A stretch of DNA of 64,000 nucleotides from Acetobacter indonesiensis (GCF_000963945.1 NZ_BAMW01000024.1:1-64000); one strand, 5' to 3'. Positions 37,357-46,423 are shown, counted from the stretch's first letter. Numbers and translations: made by a program. The notes: generated from the letters alone by a model not told the origin.

Positions 37357-38729
37357 ACACATCACAAATCGTCATTAGCCATAAATTTTCAAACTCGTCG
37401 CATCATGCACTCGCAGGATGGATCTCCGAGAGGGGAGAACCGACATGCACCGAACTGCCTGCAGGCCGACTGCCAACGGTCAAACGAGCTTACAACATTC
37501 TGGGCTTACGGAAAGAAAACAAAGCTTTCTGGCCTCGGGGAGTGCTGGTCATGGTGGATAACCGTGCCATCGACGCACAACGGGATGAGCTTGCAACACT
37601 ACGTGAGCGTGTTCGGTGCGAACTGGTCCTTGAACGCGAAGGCTATCGTCTTGACAAAGAAGCCACAGCGCAACGGTCGGCCAAAAACCTCAAATTCCGC
37701 CGTGGTGAAGGCGAAATCATCATTGTAAACCACGGTGGTAAAGGCTGGTGGGATCCGACAAATCCAGATCGCAGCGCGCGTGGTGATGTCATCAAACTTG
37801 TTCAGCACCTCAAGCCCGGTCTTAATCTTGGTCATGTTCGGCGCGAGTTACGCAACCTGATAGGTCTGGAGCCCAGCTACGAAGTCAGGGAACGGGTCAA
37901 ACCGACTTCGACAGACGCGAACCAGAAACGTGACCCAGCATGGATGTGGGAACATCGTAATCCACCCCAGCAGGGATCAGCTGCATGGCGCTATCTTTCA
38001 GAAGAAAGAGGGCTGCCTGATCGCATACTGGACGCTGCGGCGAAACAAAACCTGTTACGAGAAGGACCCAACGGGACAGCCTGGTTTGCGCATCGTGACA
38101 ATCAGGGACAGTTGAGCGGCATGGAAATGCGTGGGCCTGAGTATCGAGGCTTTTCAACCGGGGGCATTGGCAAGCGGTTATTCCGGTTTGAGTCTGATCC
38201 CGGTGTACCACCCTCACGTGTCGTCGTGGCCGAAGCAGCAATAGATGCTCTGTCTTTCGCCTCCATGGACCGTTTTTCCCGCAACACGCTTTACCTATCC
38301 ACGGGCGGAGGCATGAGTCCGGAAAGTGTCGGTGAGCTGAAGCAGGTTCTGGCGGATGTAGCAAAACGTCCAGAAGGGCGTCTTGTTATCGCTGTCGATA
38401 ATGATCAGCAGGGTGATCACTATGCTGCACTATACTCACAAATGGCACAGGAGGTCGGGTTGTGGAATGGACGGGCCTCTCCAAAAACACCCGGATCTGA
38501 CTGGAATCAGGTTTTAAGGGCACGCGGAAACAAGGAAAGTTCAGCCCCGCGCCCTTTTGGCGAACTGGCGGGATCAGCGACATCCACCACACCAACCCCT
38601 CAGGTCGCAGCAGGATGGGTCGATGAACTCAAATCACGCAAACGCCAACAACCTCAGCCCGTCCCTCAGGCAGATCAGGCAGCGCCATCCTTAAAGCGCT
38701 CTGGCTCACCCTCAATGGGAGGTCGATAA
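37353..38729 (+). CDS. DUF3991/Toprim-domain protein (primase-like)
   Basis: 458 aa from the overlapping ATG, or 392 aa from an ATG at 37551, where the recognisable homology begins. DUF3991-like zinc-binding region replaced by FRRGEGEIIIVNHGGKGWWDPTN...GDVIKLVQHL, then ERGLPDRILDAAAKQNLLRE, and a Toprim domain with VVVAEAAIDALSFASM (the acidic first motif) and GRLVIAVDNDQQGDHYA (the D-x-D motif). Plasmid Toprim proteins of this type are thought to be primases or topoisomerase-like helpers of replication or transfer. The TCGTCGCATCATG text at 37394-37407 resembles the shared promoter motif and would favour the later start. Confidence 0.75.
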   Translation: MNTSQIVISHKFSNSSHHALAGWISERGEPTCTELPAGRLPTVKRAYNILGLRKENKAFWPRGVLVMVDNRAIDAQRDELATLRERVRCELVLEREGYRLDKEATAQRSAKNLKFRRGEGEIIIVNHGGKGWWDPTNPDRSARGDVIKLVQHLKPGLNLGHVRRELRNLIGLEPSYEVRERVKPTSTDANQKRDPAWMWEHRNPPQQGSAAWRYLSEERGLPDRILDAAAKQNLLREGPNGTAWFAHRDNQGQLSGMEMRGPEYRGFSTGGIGKRLFRFESDPGVPPSRVVVAEAAIDALSFASMDRFSRNTLYLSTGGGMSPESVGELKQVLADVAKRPEGRLVIAVDNDQQGDHYAALYSQMAQEVGLWNGRASPKTPGSDWNQVLRARGNKESSAPRPFGELAGSATSTTPTPQVAAGWVDELKSRKRQQPQPVPQADQAAPSLKRSGSPSMGGR

Positions 38730-38733
38730 CGCC

Positions 38734-39423
38734 ATGTTCGCCCAGAATTATCATGAACAAAAAAGCGAAATCCACGATCCGAAGTGGAGACGCGCAATAC
38801 TGACAGTTTTTCACAACACTGAAGGCGCAAGGAATGTGTGGGAAAAACGATGTTCCAATCCTGCTCAGACACCTTGCCAGTTTGTCAGCTGCACCGATGG
38901 AACACGTGATCTGGTTGGCGTGGTGATCGGTGGAACGATGCCAGAGGCTGCAGACTCAAGGCTCTGGGACTTAGACTGTGCGTTCACCTTACTCACTGAA
39001 AATGCCGAAATTCTCATTGTTAAAGGCTGGTACGCCACAGCAGTCGAACAGGTCGTTGAGGATATCACAGAAGGAATTGAAGCCATGAAATCAAACGAAC
39101 AAACATATCGCGATGACGTTCTTGACCTTCTGGTTATCAAAGCGGGTCTTGCGCAGCAGCTTGATCAGTCCCCAGCTGCTAAAGCGTTCTGGGATATCCA
39201 TCTTGAACGCCTTGGAGCAGCAAAATGGCCAGAGGGGCCTCTGCCACAATGTCTTGTGCGTTTTGATGAGCGAACCGGTGCCAAACTCGGTCTCGTTATC
39301 AGTGGTGTCTGGGTTGAGCGTTTGGGAGACTGGGATCTGAATGAACCGTTCCTTGTGCTTTCAACGGATGGAGAAATCCAGCGGTGTGAGGGGCGCGTTG
39401 TGGAACAGGTGAGCGTGTTATGA
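38734..39423 (+). CDS. hypothetical protein between Toprim and helicase genes
   Basis: 229 aa, start 4 nt after the Toprim stop; its own stop overlaps the helicase start (ATGA at 39420). Two similar halves may exist (VSCTDGTRDLVGVVIGG...LDCAFTLL near 45-85 and VRFDERTGAKLGLVISGVW...LNEPFLVL near 175-215), suggesting an internal duplication of a beta-rich domain. No known family. Confidence 0.55.
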   Translation: MFAQNYHEQKSEIHDPKWRRAILTVFHNTEGARNVWEKRCSNPAQTPCQFVSCTDGTRDLVGVVIGGTMPEAADSRLWDLDCAFTLLTENAEILIVKGWYATAVEQVVEDITEGIEAMKSNEQTYRDDVLDLLVIKAGLAQQLDQSPAAKAFWDIHLERLGAAKWPEGPLPQCLVRFDERTGAKLGLVISGVWVERLGDWDLNEPFLVLSTDGEIQRCEGRVVEQVSVL

Positions 39424-41477
39424 GCGCCGCTCTCAGCATTCCACCGCGACTTGCTCCTGTGCTGGATGACCTCACTCCAGCGCAGCGTGCTGCCGCTTTG
39501 GCACTGGGGCGCGTTCTGGTGCTTGCAGGTGCTGGGACAGGGAAGACCAAGACCCTGACGGCAGGTGTTGCCGCTCGGATCGAACTGTATGGCATGGAGC
39601 CATCACGTATTCTTTGCGTGACGTTTACAAACAAGGCAGCCCGAGAAATGCGGGAACGTATTACAAGGGCCTGCGGAGAAGGAATGGCGCCATCATGGCT
39701 GGGAACATTCCATGCACTGTGCGCACGCCAGTTGCGGGCGGAACCCGACATTGCCCATTTGAGACCAGGGTTTGATATTCGCGACGCCGATGACACGCTT
39801 GCGATTGTTCGTCGTCTGATCAAGGCCACGCCCGTTGAGCAGTTGCCCCGCCCAGAGGAGGGAGAACCCGGAGATGCGCGTCAAATCGCCAAGATGGCCG
39901 AACGGATTTCTCGTTTGAAGGAAGATCTGGTGACGCCTGAGATGGCAGGGCATCATGTTGAAGCCATGATAGCGCGAGCACATGCCCAGAAACGTTTTGT
40001 GGACGATGCGGGCTGGCGCTATGTGGTTGGGTTGTATGGTCGTTACCAGAGTTTGCTACGCGAGCAGAATGCTGCAGATTTTGGGGATCTGTTGATGTGG
40101 CCGACATTGGCAATGCTTCACAATGATGCCTATCGCTACCGCTGGTCACGCCGTTTCACAGCCGTGATGGCAGATGAGTTTCAGGACGTCAATCGAGCCC
40201 AGTTTTTATGGCTTAAAATGATTTCAGAGGTGTCAGCAGAGTTCTTTGCTGTAGGTGATGACTCTCAAAGCATTTATTCATGGCGTGGGGCGAAAATAGG
40301 ATTTATCCGGGGGTTTTCAAAAGAATTTCCAGACGCGCAGACATTTAAACTGGAAGAAAACTTCCGATCGACAGGTCATATACTTGATGCATCGAATGCA
40401 ATCATCGCTCAGGATCAATCGCGCATTCCCAAAACTCTCTATACGCGCAAAGGGGCAGGTCAACCCGTTGAGGTGCTGCAGTTTTCCTATATGAGCGAAG
40501 AGGCTGATGCGATTGCCGCTGAAATTGGTAGACGTGCAGCATCTGGGTGCGCTTGGCATGATATAGCCGTTATTTACCGACAGAACAGGCTCAGCCGTGC
40601 CATTGAGGAAGCTCTGATCCAGGCCCGTGTTCCTTATGAAATTGTAGGAGATGTTGGGTTCTACCAACGTGTGGCAGTTAAAGATGCTCTTGCACTGCTC
40701 TCTCTTGCCGCCCGCCCGGATGACCGACAATCCGATGAAGCCTTCCGTCGGGTAGCAAATAAACCCACGCGCGGGCTTGGAGCCAAGGGGTTAGGAGCTA
40801 TTGAACTGAGAGCCCGTGATCAGGACATATCCTTATTGGCTGCTGTCAGTGAAACACGCCTCTCCCAAAAAGCTGCGGTCGCCCTGGGAGAGTTTGAGCG
40901 TGTGGTGAGGGAGATTGGCGCACAAGAGGATCTGACTGTCGGGGATCGGATGCGTCTCTTGCTTGAAGATACCGGTTATTACGACATGCTCCGAGCTGAT
41001 GACAGTGATGAAGCTGCGACGCAGATGGAAAACCTCGCGGAGTTGGCCGACGTTGCTGACCGTTATCGTAAGATTGATCACTTGATGGAGCATGCCTCAC
41101 TGGCTTCCGGCGCCCCAGGGGAAAAAGGTAAGGAGCGGGTGCAGTTACTGACAATGCACCGCGCTAAGGGTCTGGAGTTTCGTCACGTTTTTCTTCCAGC
41201 TTGGGAAGATAATCTCTTCCCAGGCACGAATGCTCGTAATCTGGATGAGGAACGTCGCCTAGCCTACGTTGCGCTGACGCGCGCTATGGAGCAGGCGACA
41301 GTGACCTCATGCGATTATCGGCAAGGAACATCCTCCACTCCCTCGCGGTTTCTCAATGATATTCCACCGGGCAATCGGGTTTCACACTGGAACTGGCAGG
41401 TTGGGCAAGGAGCGATTCCAAGCACCAGATCTGCCTGGGAGCAAACAAGACGTGAACTTGACGCACTAGGTTTGTGA
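39420..41477 (+). CDS. UvrD/Rep-family superfamily I DNA helicase
   Basis: 685 aa. SF1A motifs: Q motif LTPAQRAAALA, Walker A VLAGAGTGKTKTLTAG, motif Ia VTFTNKAAREMRERI, motif II VMADEFQDVN, motif III VGDDSQSIYSWRGAKI, motif IV EENFRSTGHILDASN, motif V LLTMHRAKGLEFRHVFL and motif VI DEERRLAYVALTRAM. A 3'-5' translocating helicase for plasmid replication, repair or displacement of the transferred strand. It is coupled to the preceding gene by a 4-nt overlap. Confidence 0.93.
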   Translation: MSAALSIPPRLAPVLDDLTPAQRAAALALGRVLVLAGAGTGKTKTLTAGVAARIELYGMEPSRILCVTFTNKAAREMRERITRACGEGMAPSWLGTFHALCARQLRAEPDIAHLRPGFDIRDADDTLAIVRRLIKATPVEQLPRPEEGEPGDARQIAKMAERISRLKEDLVTPEMAGHHVEAMIARAHAQKRFVDDAGWRYVVGLYGRYQSLLREQNAADFGDLLMWPTLAMLHNDAYRYRWSRRFTAVMADEFQDVNRAQFLWLKMISEVSAEFFAVGDDSQSIYSWRGAKIGFIRGFSKEFPDAQTFKLEENFRSTGHILDASNAIIAQDQSRIPKTLYTRKGAGQPVEVLQFSYMSEEADAIAAEIGRRAASGCAWHDIAVIYRQNRLSRAIEEALIQARVPYEIVGDVGFYQRVAVKDALALLSLAARPDDRQSDEAFRRVANKPTRGLGAKGLGAIELRARDQDISLLAAVSETRLSQKAAVALGEFERVVREIGAQEDLTVGDRMRLLLEDTGYYDMLRADDSDEAATQMENLAELADVADRYRKIDHLMEHASLASGAPGEKGKERVQLLTMHRAKGLEFRHVFLPAWEDNLFPGTNARNLDEERRLAYVALTRAMEQATVTSCDYRQGTSSTPSRFLNDIPPGNRVSHWNWQVGQGAIPSTRSAWEQTRRELDALGL

Positions 41478-41479
41478 GA

Positions 41480-41689
41480 ATGGACGATAGGCCTGAACGA
41501 CAGAGGAAGGCTCCAGATCTGGCAAAGGCAAGGAGTTGGGCGCATTATTGCTGTATCTGTAACGCCGGTGCCGCATTCGGCGCAAACACACGGACTGGAG
41601 CAACCGAGTGGTATTGTCGCGAGCATAGCCATCTGATGCGCCCCGTGCCACCGGGGCCAATGCCTCGTGCTGCAGGCCGCAACTCATGA
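41480..41689 (+). CDS. small Cys/His-rich protein
   Basis: 69 aa from the ATG at 41480. WAHYCCICNAGAAFG and WYCREHSHLMR form a possible C-x2-C ... C-x2-H zinc site. It directly follows the helicase stop and overlaps the nuclease start (ATGA at 41686). Unknown role. Confidence 0.5.
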   Translation: MDDRPERQRKAPDLAKARSWAHYCCICNAGAAFGANTRTGATEWYCREHSHLMRPVPPGPMPRAAGRNS

Positions 41690-42570
41690 GCAAAGGGTTC
41701 CACAAGGGGCTGAAGCTCATGTTCCTCTTCCTGATATACGATGTGCAAGTTGATTGGGCCTACGGAAAAGAAACCTGTTCCAATTTGTTTTTCGCAGGAG
41801 AGATCCCCACTCTAGAAGGTGAGTTTGGTCATGGGACTGTCCTGTGCAACACCGCTTATGCAGTAATGGACTCTCCAGTAACAAAAGGTCCGATCTGGTC
41901 GGCAGAGTATATCGTCGAAGAAAACCTAGAAGTTGCGGCTCGTACCAAGCGAGAAGGATATTTCTATCCGGATGCCCGGCTTCCTGCAGGATATCGTGGG
42001 GAGTTGGCCGACTGGAAGCATAGTGGCTGGGATCGAGGACATTTGTCCCCATCCGGTGACTTCGCCGGTCTGGCAGCTCAGCAAGAATCCTATGCGTTAT
42101 CTAATGTTGTCCCACAGGCACCGGGTTTGAACCGCGGAGCATGGGAAGGAATTGAGGCCGCGGTTCGGGGGCTCGCGAATGCTGAGGGAGAACTCTATGT
42201 TGTCACAGGAGTGCTGTTTTCTCATGAAAGAGCCAGTGTCGGCCCGGATAGAGTCATGATCCCGTCAGGCATGTGGAAAGCTGTCTATGATCCCATTGCA
42301 GAAGGAGCCGCAGTGTATGTCTGCGCAAACACAAATCTGCCCGATTGCAAGATCGTCTCTTTAGATGTTTTGTACCGTTGGGCCGGTGTAGATGTATTTC
42401 CATCTCTGGCACTCTCTATCAAACAGCACATCATGCCGATGCCCGCCATAGAAGAGAGCCCATATGCAGCAAGCGTTCGAACCGAGCAGTCACGAGCAAA
42501 TGGATTTAACTGGAATAATCGTCACGTCAAAGAAGTGTTGCGTTTGCTGCAGAAAGCACTTGGTCGATAG
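41686..42570 (+). CDS. DNA/RNA non-specific endonuclease (NucA/EndA type), exported
   Basis: 294 aa. The N-terminal stretch LKLMFLFLIYDVQVDWAYG looks like a signal peptide. The catalytic signature DRGHLSPSGDF (D-R-G-H, near 122) and the downstream SNVVPQAPGLNRGAWEGIE (metal-binding Asn) identify a beta-beta-alpha-metal nuclease. Several cysteines outside the active site may form disulfides. It would act in the periplasm, for example on surrounding DNA during transfer. Same-strand coupled to the preceding small gene. Confidence 0.85.
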   Translation: MSKGFHKGLKLMFLFLIYDVQVDWAYGKETCSNLFFAGEIPTLEGEFGHGTVLCNTAYAVMDSPVTKGPIWSAEYIVEENLEVAARTKREGYFYPDARLPAGYRGELADWKHSGWDRGHLSPSGDFAGLAAQQESYALSNVVPQAPGLNRGAWEGIEAAVRGLANAEGELYVVTGVLFSHERASVGPDRVMIPSGMWKAVYDPIAEGAAVYVCANTNLPDCKIVSLDVLYRWAGVDVFPSLALSIKQHIMPMPAIEESPYAASVRTEQSRANGFNWNNRHVKEVLRLLQKALGR

Positions 42571-42666
42571 GTTGTAAACCTCTGTTATTTACAGATAATT
42601 ACCCAAAACTCTTTGAATTTTAAGAGGGATTAAAGTATTATTGCAGAAATTACAGGAGGTGTAACA

Positions 42667-42876
42667 ATGGAAAAGACACTTATCGCACCGACAATTACTC
42701 AGGAAGAATCACAGCGCCGTCGGCGAGCTGTTGAAGAAGCACGAGCAGCAAATTTCCGCCAAGGCTACCTTCATGATGCGGTGCTGGAAGAAGCGAATGA
42801 GCGCTTTATTCAGGGTTTGATTTCGCTTGATGATTTAAGAAAAGAAATGCGGCAGGCCATTCAGAATAACCGTTGA
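42667..42876 (+). CDS. VbhA-family Fic antitoxin with a degenerate inhibitory motif
   Basis: 69 aa with AGGAGGTG before the ATG. Layout of VbhA: an N-terminal helix RRRRAVEEARAANFRQG, then LEEANERFIQGLISLDDLRKEM. VbhA antitoxins block Fic proteins with a motif [S/T]-x3-E-[G/N]; here the aligned text is A-N-F-R-Q-G, so the Ser/Thr is Ala and the inhibitory Glu is Gln. It lies 10 nt upstream of the fic gene. Confidence 0.75.
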   Translation: MEKTLIAPTITQEESQRRRRAVEEARAANFRQGYLHDAVLEEANERFIQGLISLDDLRKEMRQAIQNNR

Positions 42877-42886
42877 GCGCTCTAGG

Positions 42887-43975
42887 ATGTCAGAGCATGA
42901 TTTAAAGCACGGTTACACCTACCCCAATGTGTCAGATGACCCGGATCAGCGCGATGTCTTGAGGAACCGCTTAGGTATTCGCAGTCATACAACACTGAGC
43001 CAAGCCGAATACCGTATTACAAATGATCGATGGATCGAAATTCAGTTTGGTATGGGACCAGAAGGAAATTTCGGAACAGCGCATCTCAAAGCCATTCATA
43101 AGCACCTTTTTAATGATATTTATGAATGGGCAGGTCATACACGTAATGAAAGCCCTGTTGTTGATGGTAAACCAGTTGAGACCATTGGCATTCTGAGGAA
43201 AGGTAAAACGACTTTCCTGCCAGGTTCACGCATCGAGATGGGATTAACAGAAGCGCTCAGACCTCTTGTAAAGCCCGAGCTACTGAAAAATGTATCAGTC
43301 CGACGTTTCGCGGCCGTCGCAGGCAAGGTTCTGAACGAGTTGAATTATGTCCATCCTTTCAGAGAGGGGAATGGCCGAGCTCAGGAAGCTTTTATTTCTG
43401 AGCTCGGGCGGCAAACAGGTCACGACGTGCGGTTCTCGGTGATTAGTAGACCGCGAATGATGGCCGCCTCTATTGCGGGCATAGCTGATCCCGACTGCAA
43501 AGCTATGCAGGATCTGCTGGAAGATGCTGCTGATCCGCTTCGTAGCGCTGCGTTGACTGAGACATTTGGTTTTCTCAGACAACTAGGGATAGAGCCTCTG
43601 AAATGCGATATCCGCACTGCACGGTCGGGAGAAATGATCTCCGGGACAGTGATGAGCATCGCGGCACAAAGCTGTTGCCTAGATAGTCCAGAGCAAGGAA
43701 TGATAGTTATTCCGGCTCATGAGGCACAATCCTTCAAAGTGAAAGCAGGGGATCCCGTAACCCTGACAACGGCAGCGCATTTTGAGAGAGAGGGCGGGTT
43801 TAGCCGCCTTGCTGCTTCACTGGCACCCAAACCTAGTGATCCTGCTACGTCTTCTTCCGAGTGGTTCGAGCGGACAATACGGCCCAGATCTGACCAGGAT
43901 AGCCCATCAACAGGTCCAACACAGGCCGATCATTCAGTCACACGTAAACGTCCATTTTCTCCTGGTGATCGCTAA
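42887..43975 (+). CDS. VbhT-like Fic protein with an altered Fic motif
   Basis: 362 aa. The Fic core is HPFREGNGRAQEAF (near 150): the catalytic His, phosphate-binding Arg and GNG loop are there, but the last Arg of the H-x-F-x-(D/E)-G-N-G-R-x-x-R motif is Glu. YEWAGHTRNESPVVDG supplies the flap region. A later block (GEMISGTVMSIAAQ...KAGDPVTL) resembles the OB-fold-like linker of VbhT, and a short disordered tail follows. Fic proteins AMPylate target proteins; VbhT-type toxins are neutralised by VbhA and may be transferred through type IV secretion. Activity is uncertain because of the change. Confidence 0.82.
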   Translation: MSEHDLKHGYTYPNVSDDPDQRDVLRNRLGIRSHTTLSQAEYRITNDRWIEIQFGMGPEGNFGTAHLKAIHKHLFNDIYEWAGHTRNESPVVDGKPVETIGILRKGKTTFLPGSRIEMGLTEALRPLVKPELLKNVSVRRFAAVAGKVLNELNYVHPFREGNGRAQEAFISELGRQTGHDVRFSVISRPRMMAASIAGIADPDCKAMQDLLEDAADPLRSAALTETFGFLRQLGIEPLKCDIRTARSGEMISGTVMSIAAQSCCLDSPEQGMIVIPAHEAQSFKVKAGDPVTLTTAAHFEREGGFSRLAASLAPKPSDPATSSSEWFERTIRPRSDQDSPSTGPTQADHSVTRKRPFSPGDR

Positions 43976-44049
43976 TCGCCGATTGTTTGTAACGATTGGG
44001 TATCCGGAAAAAAAAACTACATCAAGACGGCTCTTGCTAGGTGTTGCGT

Positions 44050-44064
44050 GTTCTTGTTATGTTC
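44050..44064. promoter_or_regulatory. SOS box (LexA operator)
   Basis: GTTCTTGTTATGTTC, a perfect GTTC-N7-GTTC, the alphaproteobacterial LexA site, 18 nt before the umuD-like start. It predicts DNA-damage induction of the umuDC-like operon. Confidence 0.8.
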
Positions 44065-44081
44065 CGCACAGGAGAGCAGCT

Positions 44082-44462
44082 ATGAGTGATTACAAAGGGG
44101 ATCGTACGACTGGTTTCGCTTCGCCTGCAGCTGATGCAGTCGAAGGCCCAATTGATCTGGCGGATGTGCTGGATTTACGGCGGCCCAGTCGCTATCCGGT
44201 AAGGCTGCGGGGTGCAACATTCAGAACACGTGGGATCATGGACGGTGATATTTTGATTGCCGATACGTCGGGCCAGCAGATTTCAGGCCAGCTTGTGATT
44301 GCTAGTGTTTCTGGCGTGTTTGTCCTGGCGGAGCTGCAGTCCCGCAAGGGTGGCTGGTGGCTGATCTCTGGGGATGATATGCGGGAGCCTGTGCGTGTTG
44401 ACCCTGCGTTGGACGTAGAAGTCTGGGCCAATGTGTCTGGCGTTGTGCGCGAAAAGCCATGA
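44082..44462 (+). CDS. UmuD-like protein without the Ser-Lys protease dyad
   Basis: 126 aa. GFASPAADAVEGPIDLADVL is the UmuD sequence that begins right after its self-cleavage site, and DGDILIADTSG matches S24 peptidases. Only ten residues precede GF, so the gene encodes something like UmuD' directly. The nucleophile segment S-G-D-S-M of UmuD reads R-G-A-T-F (Ser to Thr), and the general-base region F-T-V-K-K-L reads F-V-L-A-E-L (Lys to Ala). It is coupled to umuC by ATGA and follows an SOS box, so it probably serves as an always-active partner of the polymerase. Confidence 0.78.
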   Translation: MSDYKGDRTTGFASPAADAVEGPIDLADVLDLRRPSRYPVRLRGATFRTRGIMDGDILIADTSGQQISGQLVIASVSGVFVLAELQSRKGGWWLISGDDMREPVRVDPALDVEVWANVSGVVREKP

Positions 44463-45718
44463 CAATATATGGTCTGATTGATTGCAACGCGTTCTACTGT
44501 TCGTGTCAAAAAGCTTTTGACGCGCGCCTGAAACGACTGCCTGTGGTCGTTTTGTCAAATAACGACGGATGTGCGATTGCACGATCATCTGAAGCTAAAC
44601 ACCTCGGAATCAAAATGGGTGATCCGTGGCATTTGATCAGAGATCAGAAGAAACTGGGCGAAGTAAAGTGGTTCAGTAGTAACTATCCATTATATGCTGA
44701 TATGTCTCGTAGAGTGTATCAAGTTCTGACAGAATATACTCCGAAAGTAGAACCTTATTCTATAGATGAAATGTTTCTCGACTTAAGCGGGTTATCCGGC
44801 TCCCTGAGCGAGCGGTGTGAAACAATTAGAAGCCGTGTCGAACAAATTACAAAAATCCCAACATGCATTGGGTGGGGAGCAAGTAAAACAATCGCTAAAC
44901 TTGCAAACTATATTGCAAAAGACAGACCCGAATTAGAAGGCTTGTGTGACTTAACTGACGATCGCGTCAGAGAGCGTTATTATCGTAATTTACCAATAAG
45001 TGAGATTTGGGGAGTTGGTCGGAGACTTGTACCACGCTTGAATAGTGTAGGCATACGCACCATCGAACAGTTTGTAAAAGCTGATCCCGCGCAAGTCCGC
45101 CAGATCATGACAATGACAGGCGTAAGATTGCAAGCTGAGTTACGTGGAGTTTCCTGCCTGGAGCTGTCAGAAATGGCTGATGTTCGCAAAGGTCTGGCAT
45201 CCACGCGTTCATTTGGTAGGCCTATCACATGTTTCTCTGAAATGGCGGAAGCTGTGGCGGGATTTGCAGTGAGGGTGACTGAAAAGCTTCGTGCTGAAAA
45301 GCTTGATGCAGGGCACGTGAGTGTTTTTGTCCAGACAAATATACATCAGCGTTCCAACGGATGGTATGCCAACCAAGCCAGCATAACCTGTGCTCCGACT
45401 CAGGATGCTTTGACGATGATCGGTATTGTCACTCGGTTACTTCGCACGATCTGGAGAGATGGATACAGATATAGCAAAGCAGGCGTCCAGCTCAATGATC
45501 TTGCTCCTTGTGGGCGACAATCCTCTTTATTTGATAAGCCTCACGAACAGACATCTGCGTTGATGACAGCCATGGACACTCTTAATAGGCGATATGGACG
45601 GGAAACAGTCAGGCCGGCTGCTACAGGCGTTGTAAGGTCATGGCGTCCACGGCAGGATATGCTGTCACCCCGATATACGACAGAGCTTTCTGAAATAACT
45701 GAAGTTAGAAGTTTTTGA
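44459..45718 (+). CDS. umuC: UmuC-like Y-family DNA polymerase (Pol V catalytic subunit)
   Basis: 419 aa. YGLIDCNAFYCSCQKAF (first metal-binding Asp), VVLSNNDGCAIARSSEAK, VEPYSIDEMFLDLSGL (the D-E pair of the palm), IGWGASKTIAKLANYIAK and the C-terminal UmuC-type finger RYGRETVRPA. Performs translesion synthesis and is induced by the SOS box upstream. It overlaps the umuD-like gene by 4 nt. Confidence 0.93.
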   Translation: MTIYGLIDCNAFYCSCQKAFDARLKRLPVVVLSNNDGCAIARSSEAKHLGIKMGDPWHLIRDQKKLGEVKWFSSNYPLYADMSRRVYQVLTEYTPKVEPYSIDEMFLDLSGLSGSLSERCETIRSRVEQITKIPTCIGWGASKTIAKLANYIAKDRPELEGLCDLTDDRVRERYYRNLPISEIWGVGRRLVPRLNSVGIRTIEQFVKADPAQVRQIMTMTGVRLQAELRGVSCLELSEMADVRKGLASTRSFGRPITCFSEMAEAVAGFAVRVTEKLRAEKLDAGHVSVFVQTNIHQRSNGWYANQASITCAPTQDALTMIGIVTRLLRTIWRDGYRYSKAGVQLNDLAPCGRQSSLFDKPHEQTSALMTAMDTLNRRYGRETVRPAATGVVRSWRPRQDMLSPRYTTELSEITEVRSF

Positions 45719-45739
45719 GAACAAAGCAACTTCAGTTAT
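45692..45739. terminator. inverted repeat across the umuC stop
   Basis: Perfect 12-bp inverted repeat ATAACTGAAGTT (45692-45703) and its complement (45728-45739), 24-nt spacer, spanning the umuC stop codon and facing the convergent NYN gene. It may act as a bidirectional terminator, although no long T-run follows. Confidence 0.45.
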
Positions 45740-45752
45740 GTTTCAGTCCCGT

Positions 45753-46412
45753 CTAAGGCAATGAATAGACTACGCGCTTTCCATCGAACAAAATTACCCC
45801 ATTTTTTTCTAGGTCAGTAATGATTTTTTCAGCGGACATGGTGATTTTATTTGCTGATACCTTGTTCATAGTCCACGAAATAAGAGATTGACGGGACGCT
45901 GGACGACTTTTGTCATGCTTCTTAAGCATTTCCAAAATGAGCTGTGTATCTAATTTAAGAGGCGGTGGATGTTGAGCAGAGCGCAGTCCTCGGGACGGTA
46001 AGGGCAATCCCAGGTGAGGCCTGCGGTTGATAGAGACGCCGCGTTTGGTCAGAAACTGGATAAGGGGGTCATACCCCTTGTCTTGGGATATGATAAGGAA
46101 ACGAGCTGAGGGCATACGGGCAAGAATAAAACCAGTATGATGCGCAATGCACATGTCGAGAGCGTTTTGTCCTGTTCCTTCAATTTGAATGTATTGTGCG
46201 CGGGAACCCAATGCCTGCATCTGGAGCGCCAGTTTCGTAGAGATTTTCGTTTGTAAGGCACCCATAAACAGTAATAGATGCATGTCGGGCTGACTTAGGT
46301 AACTCAAATCCTCAGTCTGAATATTCTCATAATCAATTAGTACAAACAAAGGTTTGTCGTTCCCGCTTTCAACTGCAGAAGTGCAGTGTTGGCCGTTAGT
46401 AATGATATCCAT
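45753..46412 (-). CDS. NYN/PIN-like domain protein
   Basis: 219 aa from the ATG at 46412 (the frame opens at 46424). The N-terminal half has the NYN signature LFVLIDYENIQ, a conserved polar NALDMCIAHHTGFILARMP and FLIISQDKGYDPLIQFL, the acidic residues of a PIN-like RNase fold. The C-terminal part looks like a small winged helix (SAEKIITDLEKNGVILFDGKRVVY). Likely an RNA-processing enzyme of the plasmid. Just downstream of, and nearly overlapping, the exported protein gene. Confidence 0.75.
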   Translation of the reverse strand: MDIITNGQHCTSAVESGNDKPLFVLIDYENIQTEDLSYLSQPDMHLLLFMGALQTKISTKLALQMQALGSRAQYIQIEGTGQNALDMCIAHHTGFILARMPSARFLIISQDKGYDPLIQFLTKRGVSINRRPHLGLPLPSRGLRSAQHPPPLKLDTQLILEMLKKHDKSRPASRQSLISWTMNKVSANKITMSAEKIITDLEKNGVILFDGKRVVYSLP

Positions 46413-46423
46413 AACCGTTACCA

